Source of the DNA: Myroides sp. N17-2
GTDB lineage: Bacteria > Bacteroidota > Bacteroidia > Flavobacteriales > Flavobacteriaceae
Length of the DNA: 64,000 bases
Assembly: GCF_002286775.1 (NCBI RefSeq)
Contig: NZ_NSGJ01000007.1
Coordinates: 1-64,000 of the forward strand
Reading direction: 5' to 3'
Shown: positions 24,211 through 33,408 of the stretch, one piece after another
Numbering within the stretch: position 1 is the first letter of the stretch
Layout of the letters: the number at the start of each line of letters is the position of its first letter
The notes under the pieces: model-generated
Database searches by the model: none
Seen by the model: the letters and a program-made list of their open reading frames with translations, nothing else
Told to the model about the DNA's origin: nothing
Made by a program: the position numbers and the translations under genes

Positions 24211-25563
24211 CTATTTTTTGCTTGCCTCCTCGGCTTGTTTTCTTGCTTCTGCTTGTCTCTTAAGAATTAACTCCTTACGATCGTCTTGTTCTTTCTGAGC
24301 TCTCTGACGTCTTTCTTCGTCTTTACGCACAGCCTCGTCGATCATTTCTTGTCTGCGTTTAAGAGCATCTTCACGTTTGCGTTTTTGCTCTTCATCGCGC
24401 TTCTCTTGAGCTAATCTGCGCTCTTCACGAAGTTTTTCAATATCTATGGACGGTTTTTTAGAATCTTGATCTAACGCATTTTGCTTTCTGCGTTCCATCT
24501 CTTCTTTTAACAGTCGCTCACGTTCAGCCTTAATTCTATCTGCTTCACTTTTTTGAGCCTCCATAGCTTGTACTTTCTCCTTCTTGATTTGCTCACGACG
24601 CTCAGCAGTCTCCTGACGTTTCTGTTCAGCTTCCTCTTCACGTTGCTTAATAAGTTCCTTTTGTGCAGCTACCTTTTCACTGATATCATTACTTTGAGTC
24701 CCTACTTTTTGTTGAGATGAAGCCTCTAATTGACGTTGCTTGATTAATTCATTACGAGCATCTATTTTATCCTGTCTTTGTTGTTTAAGAATATTCGCTT
24801 TTTCTAATTGCTCCTTAATCCTTTCTTCCCTCTGACGGATAGCATCTTGCTCTCTTTGATAATTCACATCATTCGCTCGCTCATCATTTAGCTTCTTCTG
24901 CTCAATCTTCATTAAGCGCTCAGCTTCTTCTTTTCTACGTTGCTGCTCTTCACGTCTACTTTGTCTTAATGACATTGCATCTTCTTTCTCTTCCTCTTCT
25001 TCTACAGCCTTAGCTTCAGATCTAGTCATTCCCTGCTTACGACGTGCAGTAGCAAGTCTACGTAAAACTAAGTCGCTAATATCGTGTTTTTTTGTAGCAA
25101 TTACCATAGTAGCCTCAGAATTTTTATCTAACACGTAGTCAAACTTTCGAGCCTCAGCTATATCTTCTACTACAGCGAACACCTGATCTTGAATCGGCTT
25201 AGCTAACATGATCTTTTGAGTAATCAAATCACCTGATGTCCCAAATCGCTTTTGTTGATATTGAAAAAGTTCATCTTCTAATATAGATATCTCCTCTTCT
25301 TTCTCATCTATAAGCTCTCTAGTTAACAAGATTCGTTCTGCTGCTAAGTTTTCTTTTAACTTCTTAATCTCAGCTTTCTTCTTATCTACATCGCCTTTCC
25401 ACGCACCTGCTCTCTCATCTAATTGACCAGTAGCTTCTAAATACTCAGGAGTTTGACTTAGGATATACTCCATATCAATGTAGGCTACACGAGCACTACC
25501 CCCTTGAGCAAAAGAACTTATTATACCAAAAAAACTAAAAAATACAGCTAAATACGTTTTCAT
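24211..25563 (-). CDS. OmpH-family protein with a long charged coiled-coil extension
   Basis: The protein has 450 residues, over twice the usual Skp length. After a signal peptide (IISSFAQG) the first 170 residues form an OmpH domain (RVAYIDMEYILSQTPEYLEA, then FDYVLDKNSEATMVIA). From about residue 185 to the end the sequence is almost entirely Glu/Lys/Arg/Gln-rich coiled coil (blocks such as RREEQQRRKEEAERLMK and DRIKAERERLLKEEMERRKQ). The extension could span the periplasm or bind peptidoglycan or other envelope components, but that is inference. It lies between bamA and the shorter skp-like gene. Confidence 0.85.
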   Translation of the reverse strand: MKTYLAVFFSFFGIISSFAQGGSARVAYIDMEYILSQTPEYLEATGQLDERAGAWKGDVDKKKAEIKKLKENLAAERILLTRELIDEKEEEISILEDELFQYQQKRFGTSGDLITQKIMLAKPIQDQVFAVVEDIAEARKFDYVLDKNSEATMVIATKKHDISDLVLRRLATARRKQGMTRSEAKAVEEEEEKEDAMSLRQSRREEQQRRKEEAERLMKIEQKKLNDERANDVNYQREQDAIRQREERIKEQLEKANILKQQRQDKIDARNELIKQRQLEASSQQKVGTQSNDISEKVAAQKELIKQREEEAEQKRQETAERREQIKKEKVQAMEAQKSEADRIKAERERLLKEEMERRKQNALDQDSKKPSIDIEKLREERRLAQEKRDEEQKRKREDALKRRQEMIDEAVRKDEERRQRAQKEQDDRKELILKRQAEARKQAEEASKK

Positions 25564-25594
25564 CTTAAATCATGTTTATTATGCTACTAGCACA

Positions 25595-28261
25595 TTAAAA
25601 CGACTGCCCAAGAATGAAGTGTGTTTCAAATCCATTTCTTTTTTGCTGTCCTGTAACTGGATCGAATCCATAACCGAAATCGATACCTAACAATCCAAAC
25701 ATTGGCATAAATACTCTAACACCGAATCCCGCAGATCTTTTTAATTCAAAAGGACTATACGTTTTAAACGATTCAAAAGCATTACCAGCTTCAGCAAATG
25801 CTAATACATAAACTGATGCACTTGGTTTTAATGTAATAGGGTAACGTAACTCTAACGTAAATTTGTTGTAAATAGTACCTCCGATTTGTTCTCCTCTATC
25901 ATTATATGGAGTTAATGTTTGGTTTTTGTACCCTCTTAACTGTACAACCTCACGTCCATCTAATGAATAATTCGCTAATCCATCTCCACCAACATAGAAT
26001 CTTTCGAAAGGAACTACTCCTCTATTACTATTATAAGCCCCCATAAATCCAAACTCTCCTAATGCACGTACTACTAATTTATCATAAATAGTAGTGTACC
26101 AGTCTCCTTTAAATTTAAGTTTATAGTACTCTAACCAGTTAAATTTCTTTTGATCGACTTTAGCAACATCTGCTGTTGCATCTTCCCATCTATTTACTGG
26201 TCTATAATTTTCATCTAAATATGTACCTACTGGTATAGCTACTCCTGTTGCAGGGTCAACTGCTCCAGCTTTAGCACGTAATTTATACTCTTCTTCGTTA
26301 CCTAGGTTTTTATAATCAACATTGTTAAACAATGAGTATGGTGCAGTAAACTTACCACTCACACTAAAGAAAGAACCATAAGTAGGGAAGATCGGGTCGT
26401 TACCACGGTTATCACGTCTTAATTCGATTTGATAAGCTAAGTTACGAGAAGCCCCGTCTCCGAATGTAAACAATCCAGTATTATAGTTTTTCATATTATA
26501 ATATTGGAAACTCAATGTATGTGATAATACGAAATTATCATCTGGTACATTTAATTGTTTCGCAATACCAAACTGAATTGTAGTAATGTCAAATCCTCTA
26601 CTTCTATCTGTACGACGATTCACATAATCGTATAAACTTTGTGTACTATAAGCTACAGTACCAAAGAAGTTGATTGGTTTACGTCTACCAAACCAAGGTT
26701 CAGAGAAACTAATACTATATGTTTGGTAATATGTACTTCCTTGTAAACGTAATGATAGTGACTGTCCATCTCCCATAGGGAATGGTTTATAAGACTTCTT
26801 ATTAAATATATTTCTCAACGAGAAATTATTAAATGAAAGTCCTAATGTACCGATGAAACCTCCTCCACCGTATCCACCTTGTAACTCTACCTGGCTAGAT
26901 CCCTTCTCAGTTACTTGCCAGTCAATATCTACAGTACCCGCACTTGGATCTGCATTTCTAACATCTGGCACAATAGCCTGAGCATCAAAAATATTCAATC
27001 CTCCAAGTCTACGGATAGTCTCCATAACAAGAGATTTACTCCATGTTTCTCCTGGACGAGTTCTAAGATCTCTGTGTATTACGTGGTCATGTGTATTATC
27101 ATTACCTGACGCTGTAATATTATTAAACTTAGCGATAGGTCCTTCTACAATTCTAACTTCAAAATCAATTGTATCATTCGCTGTTCTAACCTCTACAGGG
27201 TTAATGTTAGAGAATAAATAACCATTGTTTTGATATAAGTTAGTTATATCATAAGCATCTGGATTAGTTTTATCAGCAATACGCTTATCTAATAAAATAC
27301 CATTATAAACTTCACCTTTATCAATACCTAATACTCGTTTTAATTGACTATTAGTATAAACAGTATTTCCAAGAAAACGAATATCACCAAAGTAATATTT
27401 GTTCCCCTCAGTTACGTCAATATTAATAGTAACTCTATTAGTCTTAGGATTATAATTAGTTGTATCTGCAACAATACGTGCATCACGGTAACCTGTCTCT
27501 TTATATTTATCAACAATCTTACCTAAATCCTCTTCGTATTTAGCTTTGATAAATTTAGACGGTTTGAATATACGCAATGGGTTAAAAGGGCTACGCTCTT
27601 TCGTTTCCTTCATTGCTTTTTTCAATTTCTTTTCTGTTAACTGAGAGTTACCATCAAAAGTAATTGCTTCAATACGCACTTTTTTACCTTTATCTACTCC
27701 TACCACTAAATCTACCTTTCTACCAGTAGAGTCTGAAGGAACCGTATTTAAAGTAACTTTAGTATTAAAGTATCCGTCTTTCTTATACTTATTTAATAAG
27801 AAATATTTTGTAGTAGATAAGAAGTTATCATTAACTATTTTTCCTCTAGTTAACTTAGCTTCTTTAATAAGTGCTTCTGATTTTGCTTTCTTATATCCCT
27901 TTATTTTAACACTGTTAAGACGAGGAAGTTCATTAAGCGTAAGCTCTACATTAATAGTATCTCCTTTTATAGATGTTTCATAAAAGTTAATATCAGTAAA
28001 TGAACCGACATTCCATAACTTCTTAAGAGCATGGGAAATTTCTTCTCCAGGCACTGTTATTTTCTGGCCTTTTGAAAGCCCTGTAAAAGTAACTATCGTT
28101 TGGGGATTTAAGCTAAATTTTCCTGTCACAGTTATGTCCCCTAACGTATATTGTTTAGGAGCTTCAAAAGAAGGGATTTTTATACTATCCTGAGCTTGCG
28201 CGTGGGTGTATACTAAACCTGCGATAAACAGTGCAAAAAGTGATGTACCTTTTTGAAACAT
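25595..28261 (-). CDS. bamA: Outer membrane protein assembly factor BamA
   Basis: The protein has 888 residues. After the signal peptide, POTRA-like repeats cover about residues 35-430 (for example VRIEAITFDGNSQLTEKKLKKAM and YYFGDIRFLGNTVYTNSQLK). The C-terminal Omp85 barrel includes GGYGGGGFIGTLGLSFNNFS and the substrate-binding loop motif FERFYVGGDGLANYSLDGRE, corresponding to the family's conserved (V)RGF-type loop region, here RGYKNQTLTP. BamA inserts beta-barrels into the outer membrane. It sits 12 bp after uppS, followed by two ompH/skp genes. Confidence 0.95.
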   Translation of the reverse strand: MFQKGTSLFALFIAGLVYTHAQAQDSIKIPSFEAPKQYTLGDITVTGKFSLNPQTIVTFTGLSKGQKITVPGEEISHALKKLWNVGSFTDINFYETSIKGDTINVELTLNELPRLNSVKIKGYKKAKSEALIKEAKLTRGKIVNDNFLSTTKYFLLNKYKKDGYFNTKVTLNTVPSDSTGRKVDLVVGVDKGKKVRIEAITFDGNSQLTEKKLKKAMKETKERSPFNPLRIFKPSKFIKAKYEEDLGKIVDKYKETGYRDARIVADTTNYNPKTNRVTINIDVTEGNKYYFGDIRFLGNTVYTNSQLKRVLGIDKGEVYNGILLDKRIADKTNPDAYDITNLYQNNGYLFSNINPVEVRTANDTIDFEVRIVEGPIAKFNNITASGNDNTHDHVIHRDLRTRPGETWSKSLVMETIRRLGGLNIFDAQAIVPDVRNADPSAGTVDIDWQVTEKGSSQVELQGGYGGGGFIGTLGLSFNNFSLRNIFNKKSYKPFPMGDGQSLSLRLQGSTYYQTYSISFSEPWFGRRKPINFFGTVAYSTQSLYDYVNRRTDRSRGFDITTIQFGIAKQLNVPDDNFVLSHTLSFQYYNMKNYNTGLFTFGDGASRNLAYQIELRRDNRGNDPIFPTYGSFFSVSGKFTAPYSLFNNVDYKNLGNEEEYKLRAKAGAVDPATGVAIPVGTYLDENYRPVNRWEDATADVAKVDQKKFNWLEYYKLKFKGDWYTTIYDKLVVRALGEFGFMGAYNSNRGVVPFERFYVGGDGLANYSLDGREVVQLRGYKNQTLTPYNDRGEQIGGTIYNKFTLELRYPITLKPSASVYVLAFAEAGNAFESFKTYSPFELKRSAGFGVRVFMPMFGLLGIDFGYGFDPVTGQQKRNGFETHFILGQSF

Positions 28262-28273
28262 TAGATTTGTTTT

Positions 28274-29014
28274 TTATTTTATTTGTTCACTTGTTTTTCC
28301 AAACCTTCTCTCCCTATTTTGATAGGTTAGAAGGGCCTTGTAAAGTTCTTCTTCCGTAAAATCGGGCCAAAGAACTTCTGTAAAATATAGCTCAGAATAA
28401 GCGATTTGCCAAAGCAAGAAATTACTTATTCTTTGCTCTCCACTTGTTCTAACTAATAGGTCAACATCAGGTAGATCATTCGTGTAAAGATGATTATTTA
28501 TAACTGATTCGTCAATATCAGCCTCCGAAATTAAGTTATTTTTAACTTTAAAAGAAATTTCTTTTACAGCATTTATTAATTCTGCTCTAGAACCATAACT
28601 CAATGCTAGTGTCAATGTCATGTGTTTATTGTCTTTTGTATGATCAATAACCTCTGCCAATTGTTTTTGCACTTGCTCTGGAAGTAGCGATAAATCACCT
28701 ATTGCTTTAAGCTTAATGCCATTTTTTGTAAATGTGGGTAATTCTTTCTTTAGAGATTTCACTAAGATTTTCATCAACATCTCAACCTCAAACTTAGGTC
28801 TATTCCAATTCTCTGTTGAGAATGCATATAATGTTAAATGCTTAATTCCTAATTTAGCACACTCACTTATAGTAGTGCGCACAGACTTAACGCCATTTTC
28901 ATGACCTAGTGTTCTTAAGAATCCTTTCTGCTTAGCCCATCTTCCGTTACCATCCATAATAATGGCTAAGTGAGCTGGTAAGTTGTTAACGTTAATTTGT
29001 TCTTTCAAATTCAT
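28274..29014 (-). CDS. uppS: Isoprenyl transferase (undecaprenyl diphosphate synthase)
   Basis: The protein has 246 residues. The catalytic aspartate Asp21 is in the signature MDGNGRWAKQKG, with further motifs LTLYAFSTENWNRP and LLVRTSGEQRISNFLLWQ. It makes the C55 lipid carrier precursor for peptidoglycan and other glycans from isopentenyl and farnesyl diphosphates. It begins directly after the porG-like gene (adjacent bases) and precedes bamA. Confidence 0.97.
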   Translation of the reverse strand: MNLKEQINVNNLPAHLAIIMDGNGRWAKQKGFLRTLGHENGVKSVRTTISECAKLGIKHLTLYAFSTENWNRPKFEVEMLMKILVKSLKKELPTFTKNGIKLKAIGDLSLLPEQVQKQLAEVIDHTKDNKHMTLTLALSYGSRAELINAVKEISFKVKNNLISEADIDESVINNHLYTNDLPDVDLLVRTSGEQRISNFLLWQIAYSELYFTEVLWPDFTEEELYKALLTYQNRERRFGKTSEQIK

Positions 29015-29728
29015 TTAATCTGCACAATAACATGGATTCTTTCCAAAAGTATAACTTATTGATATACTTGAATAAAAAAACCAATCGTTTCCGTTTTTTC
29101 CAAAACTATAAGACTTTCTATTTGCCTCTGCAGGACTACTACCATCTAAATTATTAGTAAATGTATAGTGTGCAGCTACCTCAGCATTTAGATTTATCTG
29201 TGGAGTAAGTCTTAACTTTAATCCTCCTGCAAAAGGTATTGCCATTGAATTCTTCTTATCTCCTTTTACTAAATCTACACTTTCTGATTCAAATCCTTCT
29301 ATAGCCGTACTCGGTCTATAATAAAGATCATTATATCTAATCCCTGATACTCCAAAAAACAAATATGGGGTGAATCCAAAGTTCTCTTCATGTAAGTCAA
29401 ATTCAAAGAAGTTAAATTCAATCCCTACAGCCAACTGCTGTACTGTATTCGTAAAACTATAACCTCTTTCTTTTCTACTTCCCATATCTGCCTTAGCGTC
29501 ATCACCAGATATCTTATGATTAGAATAACTAAATCTAAATGAGTGACGAGGGCTTCTATTCCAACGATAAAACACATTATACCCTACATCTTTTGGTGCT
29601 ATAAACTGAGTAGAACCAACATCTCCCACATAGTTAGAACCACCTAACCCAACACCAAATTCATGGATCTGAGCCGTAGCAGTAACTGTTGTAAGTAGCA
29701 GTATTAGAGATAATAGAATTTTATTCAT
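29015..29728 (-). CDS. DUF6089/PorG-like outer membrane beta-barrel protein
   Basis: The protein has 237 residues. A signal peptide ends at TATAQI; the mature protein starts HEFGVGLGGSNYVGDVG and continues as a small beta-barrel ending SISYTFGKNPCYCAD. This pattern and the position directly upstream of uppS-bamA fit the DUF6089 family, to which the type IX secretion protein PorG belongs. A T9SS role is therefore likely here, supported by sprA in the same window, but it could be a general envelope barrel. Promoter at 29746-29753. Confidence 0.8.
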   Translation of the reverse strand: MNKILLSLILLLTTVTATAQIHEFGVGLGGSNYVGDVGSTQFIAPKDVGYNVFYRWNRSPRHSFRFSYSNHKISGDDAKADMGSRKERGYSFTNTVQQLAVGIEFNFFEFDLHEENFGFTPYLFFGVSGIRYNDLYYRPSTAIEGFESESVDLVKGDKKNSMAIPFAGGLKLRLTPQINLNAEVAAHYTFTNNLDGSSPAEANRKSYSFGKNGNDWFFYSSISISYTFGKNPCYCAD

Positions 29729-29745
29729 TCTGTTAAAATAATTTA

Positions 29746-29753
29746 CAAATATA
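29746..29753 (-). promoter_or_regulatory. -7 element of the porG-uppS-bamA unit
   Basis: CAAATATA reads TATATTTG on the minus strand, 17 bp before the ATG at 29728. It probably drives the five-gene envelope-assembly unit down to the terminator at 23596-23622. Confidence 0.65.
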
Positions 29754-29864
29754 GTGATATAGACATTTAAAAGTCTTTTTTTTTCTCAATGTTTGAATCC
29801 TTGAGAATTACTCATTGTGTTTTAAACGCTAAATCTACTGAAAAAGTATATTGTTTATTGACTT

Positions 29865-30755
29865 TTAGTTTCTTTTATCCTCTCCCCAAAGTAATTTATT
29901 TCTCAACGTTTTTATAAAACTCTGAGATGGGAATTCTACTAAGTCTACTGTAAATGGTGCTTTAGTTATTATCACCTCCGTTTCATTATCAACTGTTTTT
30001 GTAGTAGTATCTAATGATACTAAAAACTGCTTCTCGCGTGAACTTACTTTTAACTTAATAGTCAAGTTGTCGCGTATTACTAAAGGTCTTACATTTAAAT
30101 TATGTGGAGCTAAAGGCGTCAGTACAAAACATCCTGTCTCTGGTTCTATAATAGGACCTCCGCAGCTAAGTGAATATCCTGTAGATCCAGATGGTGTAGA
30201 AATAATCAATCCGTCAGCCCAATATGTAGCTAAGAATTCATCATCTAAATAAGTCTCTACGGTGATCATTGAAGTAGTATTTTTTCTAGATACTGTCACC
30301 TCATTCAAAGCGTATTGAATTTCAAACTCATTATTCTTCTCTGGTAAGCATTCTAAACTTAACAATGATCTTTTAGATCTCTTAAATTTTCCTTCAAATA
30401 ATAAAGGAATATGTTCTTCTAAATTATCATGCTGTACATTAGCTAAAAAACCTAATCTGCCAGCGTTAATACCAACAATAGGTATATTCGTATTCTTAAT
30501 AAAATTAGCAGCACGAAGCATCGTCCCATCTCCACCTACGCTAATAAAGAAATCTACTTCACTAGTCAAAGGATTTTCTGTTCCAAACGTCTTATATTCC
30601 TCTAAAAGAATATTCTCTTCTTTCAATAGACTGTAAAATTCTTCTTCAAAAATAACTTCAGTATCTCCTCCGTATTGATTGAATAAGTTAAATAACCTAC
30701 GTACTATATTCTGTACAATAGGCTTAGCAGTCTGTCCATAAATCGCAAACTTCAT
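29865..30755 (-). CDS. nadK: NAD kinase
   Basis: The protein has 296 residues. The GGDGT motif is at 74-78 with catalytic Asp76, followed by GINAGRLGFLA, the NE-type motif (ALNEVTVSR) and GLIISTPSGSTGYSLSCGGP. It phosphorylates NAD to NADP in the cytoplasm. It begins one base after the stop of the CBS-domain gene, and both are probably transcribed from the promoter at 31459-31466. I see no good terminator in the 136-bp gap to the porG-like gene. Confidence 0.97.
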   Translation of the reverse strand: MKFAIYGQTAKPIVQNIVRRLFNLFNQYGGDTEVIFEEEFYSLLKEENILLEEYKTFGTENPLTSEVDFFISVGGDGTMLRAANFIKNTNIPIVGINAGRLGFLANVQHDNLEEHIPLLFEGKFKRSKRSLLSLECLPEKNNEFEIQYALNEVTVSRKNTTSMITVETYLDDEFLATYWADGLIISTPSGSTGYSLSCGGPIIEPETGCFVLTPLAPHNLNVRPLVIRDNLTIKLKVSSREKQFLVSLDTTTKTVDNETEVIITKAPFTVDLVEFPSQSFIKTLRNKLLWGEDKRN

Positions 30756-30756
30756 A

Positions 30757-31425
30757 TTATATGTTTAGATATTTATTAAGGTATTCTGTTCTTTCCTTGA
30801 GATCATTAAGATGTGTATCCTCAGAAAGTGTGCTTACTATATCATAACCATAACGTCTTAGGTCATCTAAGATCGTTTTTGTATTGATACCATTTGTTTT
30901 TATTAGTACTTGTGTACGATAGTTAACGTTAGATAATAACATCAGTCCTATCATACGAGCATTATTTCCCTCTATAATTTGAGCTATTTCAGAGAAGCTA
31001 TACTCATCATATCCTTTCTCGATAACAAAAGTCGTACCTCTCTCATCAAAGAACATCGTTTTACTCCACTCGTTTAATAGATAATCTCGGCTATACACCC
31101 CTTTAATATTCCCTTCATCATCTAGTAAAGGGATTGTATTGGTCTCACATTGATTAAACAAATCAAAAAAATCAAATGGGTTTAAGTTAGAAGATTCTAG
31201 CAAGTAAAACTTTTCTAAATCATACATAACATCTTGTATACTGCTATCTTCATCAGCTGTACTAATGTCCTCTGTATTTATATTACCTATCCATATATTA
31301 TCCATATTCACCACAGGGAGGTGTGAAAAGTTGTTTTTCTCTAAAAATGGCAGAATATCTTTTACAAGTGTATTCAGCTTACAGACTGGATAATCTGTCA
31401 ATAGAAAGAAGTCTGGAGATAACAT
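30757..31425 (-). CDS. CBS-domain protein
   Basis: The protein has 222 residues. The first 130 residues form a CBS pair (LVKDILPFLEKNNFSHLPVVN and ETNTIPLLDDEGNIKGVYSRDYLL). The C-terminal part (about 135-215: NNARMIGLMLLSNVNYRTQVLIKTNG) resembles an ACT-like regulatory fold, as in AcuB-type proteins. CBS pairs bind adenine nucleotides; the partner here may be the adjacent nadK, given the conserved pairing and 1-bp gap, but that is inference. Confidence 0.85.
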   Translation of the reverse strand: MLSPDFFLLTDYPVCKLNTLVKDILPFLEKNNFSHLPVVNMDNIWIGNINTEDISTADEDSSIQDVMYDLEKFYLLESSNLNPFDFFDLFNQCETNTIPLLDDEGNIKGVYSRDYLLNEWSKTMFFDERGTTFVIEKGYDEYSFSEIAQIIEGNNARMIGLMLLSNVNYRTQVLIKTNGINTKTILDDLRRYGYDIVSTLSEDTHLNDLKERTEYLNKYLNI

Positions 31426-31458
31426 AATTCAAGTTCTTATTTAGAAGTGCAAAATAAT

Positions 31459-31466
31459 CAAAAATA
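31459..31466 (-). promoter_or_regulatory. -7 element of the CBS-nadK operon
   Basis: CAAAAATA reads TATTTTTG on the minus strand, 33 bp before the ATG at 31425. It is divergent from the pdxJ promoter. Confidence 0.55.
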
Positions 31467-31492
31467 AAACAATAGACGTTAATTATAGTTTG

Positions 31493-31500
31493 TATTTTTG
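31493..31500 (+). promoter_or_regulatory. -7 element of pdxJ
   Basis: TATTTTTG matches TAnnTTTG, 18 bp before the ATG at 31519. It overlaps a possible TTG start at 31498 and so supports the ATG as the true start. Confidence 0.65.
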
Positions 31501-31518
31501 TGTTTAAAACCAAAATAT

Positions 31519-32232
31519 ATGACTAAGCTATCTGTTAATATCAACAAAATTGCTACTCTAAGAAATTCAAGAGGAGGAGATGTTCCTAATTTATTACAAG
31601 TAGCAAAAGATGTTCAAAAGTTCGGTGCACAAGGAGTGACAATACACCCTAGACCAGATGAAAGACACATCCGTTATCAAGATGCACGTGACTTAGTAGA
31701 TGTAGTCTACACAGAATATAATATAGAAGGTAATCCTATGGATAACTTCCTTAACCTTGTATATGAGTGTGCTCCTACACAAGTAACCTTAGTACCTGAT
31801 GCTGTAGATGCATTAACATCTAATGCGGGATGGGATACCATCAAGCACAAGGCTTTCTTACAAGAAGTAATTCAAGAGTGTAAATCTCGTAATATCCGTA
31901 CTTCGATCTTCGTAGATCCAGTACTAGAAATGATAGAAGGTGCTAAAATAGTAGGTGCAGATCGCATCGAATTATACACTGAAGAGTTTGCTGCTGAGTA
32001 TGCTAAAGGTAACGAGAATGCTATCATTCCATATACTAAAGCTGCTGAACTAGCTAATGAACTAGGATTAGGTGTTAATGCAGGGCACGACTTAAGCCTT
32101 GACAATATTGAATTCTTTAAAAACAATATTCCCAACTTATTAGAAGTATCTATAGGTCATGCGCTAATAGCAGAGTCTTTATACTTAGGTCTAGAAAATG
32201 TAGTGAATATGTATATCCGTAAATTACAATAA
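31519..32232 (+). CDS. pdxJ: Pyridoxine 5'-phosphate synthase
   Basis: The protein has 237 residues from the ATG at 31519. Motifs include the N-terminal LSVNINKIATLRNSRGG, GVTIHPRPDERHIR, and the C-terminal GLGVNAGHDL and LLEVSIGHALIAESLY. PdxJ condenses 1-deoxyxylulose 5-phosphate with aminoacetone phosphate in vitamin B6 synthesis, using a TIM barrel. The stop overlaps the next gene's ATG by 1 bp, so it is coupled to the alpha/beta hydrolase. Confidence 0.96.
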   Translation: MTKLSVNINKIATLRNSRGGDVPNLLQVAKDVQKFGAQGVTIHPRPDERHIRYQDARDLVDVVYTEYNIEGNPMDNFLNLVYECAPTQVTLVPDAVDALTSNAGWDTIKHKAFLQEVIQECKSRNIRTSIFVDPVLEMIEGAKIVGADRIELYTEEFAAEYAKGNENAIIPYTKAAELANELGLGVNAGHDLSLDNIEFFKNNIPNLLEVSIGHALIAESLYLGLENVVNMYIRKLQ

Positions 32233-33002
32233 TGGCAGATATTTTATACTCTAAAATCGAAGGTGAAGGCATCCCAATAATCGTAATGCACGGATACATG
32301 GGTATGTCTGACAACTGGAATACTTTTGGGAAGCAAATGGCTGAGATCGGATACGAAGTACACTTATTAGAGTTGCGTAACCACGGTCGTAGCTTCCATT
32401 CTAACGATTGGTCTTATGACTTTATGGTAGACGATGTTATCCGCTATATGGATCATCACGCTATATGTGACGCTATCGTCTTAGGCCACTCTATGGGAGG
32501 AAAACTAGCAATGAAATTAGCTACCCGTTATCCTGCCAAAGTAGAGAAGCTAATCATAGCTGACATCTCACCTAGAAGTTACGCACCTCATCATCAAGAT
32601 ATCTTAGCAGCTCTTAACGCTGTAGACTTCTCTGTCAAACCAAGTCGAAAAGAAGTAGAAGAGATTATTGCTTCACATATACCTGAAGCTGGTACGCGTT
32701 TATTCTTACTAAAAAGCTTGTACTGGGTAGAACCAGGCCAACTTGGTTTCAGATTTAACCTAGAAGCATTTAACAACAATGAAGATGCTGTAGGTGAGGG
32801 TGTAGAAGAAGGTGCAGAATATACTGGTGACACCCTATTTATCAGAGGTGGTAATTCTAAATACATCCAAGAGAAAGATGAAGTACTTATCAAAGAGCAC
32901 TTCCCTAACTATATGATTAAAACTATTCCTAACGCAGGACATTGGCTACATGCAGAAAACCCGCAAATGTTCTTTGATATCGTCAAAGAATTCTTAGGAT
33001 AG
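32232..33002 (+). CDS. Alpha/beta-fold hydrolase
   Basis: The protein has 256 residues with no signal peptide. The oxyanion region is VMHGYMGMSDNW, the nucleophile elbow GHSMGG gives Ser87, and the C-terminal catalytic histidine is in NAGHWLHAENP. It resembles YbfF-type esterases. It is translationally coupled to pdxJ (TAATG overlap). A metabolic link to vitamin B6 is not evident and the substrate is unknown. A strong terminator follows at 33023-33063. Confidence 0.88.
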   Translation: MADILYSKIEGEGIPIIVMHGYMGMSDNWNTFGKQMAEIGYEVHLLELRNHGRSFHSNDWSYDFMVDDVIRYMDHHAICDAIVLGHSMGGKLAMKLATRYPAKVEKLIIADISPRSYAPHHQDILAALNAVDFSVKPSRKEVEEIIASHIPEAGTRLFLLKSLYWVEPGQLGFRFNLEAFNNNEDAVGEGVEEGAEYTGDTLFIRGGNSKYIQEKDEVLIKEHFPNYMIKTIPNAGHWLHAENPQMFFDIVKEFLG

Positions 33003-33022
33003 TACTATAGTATCATAAATAC

Positions 33023-33063
33023 AATAAGAGGTCTAGTGCAGTATATGCACTAGACCTCTTATT
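33023..33063 (+). terminator. Terminator after the pdxJ-hydrolase operon
   Basis: A perfect 18-bp stem (33023-33040 with 33046-33063) with loop GTATA. The stem ends in a short T-rich stretch; the flank is less T-rich than usual. Confidence 0.8.
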
Positions 33064-33118
33064 GTTCTAATATAGAATGCTATTCTAAACCTTATTAGTA
33101 TACAATAAGATTTTTATA

Positions 33119-33241
33119 CTATAAATTAAACGCTATGAATTTACCCATTGCATACGATATATGATAAGAAAAGAACGCACCTACGGCTAGTATACAAAAT
33201 AAATAACAAACAATTTCAAATTTAGAATATTCTCTTTTCAT
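33119..33241 (-). CDS. Candidate 40-residue membrane protein
   Basis: A short frame from the ATG at 33241 to a TAG at 33119 encodes 40 residues: a basic start (MKREYSKFE) and one hydrophobic helix (IVCYLFCILAVGAFFSYHI), then a short tail with KFIAFNL. Positively charged N-terminus plus a single helix is a plausible small membrane protein. I see no clear -7 box upstream and no neighbour to explain it. Chance is the alternative in such AT-rich DNA, although the amino acid make-up is more regular than random. Confidence 0.4.
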   Translation of the reverse strand: MKREYSKFEIVCYLFCILAVGAFFSYHISYAMGKFIAFNL

Positions 33242-33408
33242 CGTTTTCTTTTAGTTAATTGACTACAATATAATTAATTAAAATTAAAACATCAAAAAAC
33301 TTTACATTAATTAGATATTACTAGTTTTGAAATCCGTAATTAATTTACTCTCTAAGTTCACAATGCCGAAGGCAAACAATTCCTAATTTTTAATTCCTAA
33401 TTCCTAAT

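Noticed and set aside
26915..27526. Opposite-strand frames inside bamA and similar frames inside other long genes
   Set aside because: They are shadows of strongly supported genes in other frames.
29772..29800. Hairpin TTCTCAA/TTGAGAA as a nadK terminator
   Set aside because: The T-run is on the wrong side for the minus-strand transcript and the stem is weak.
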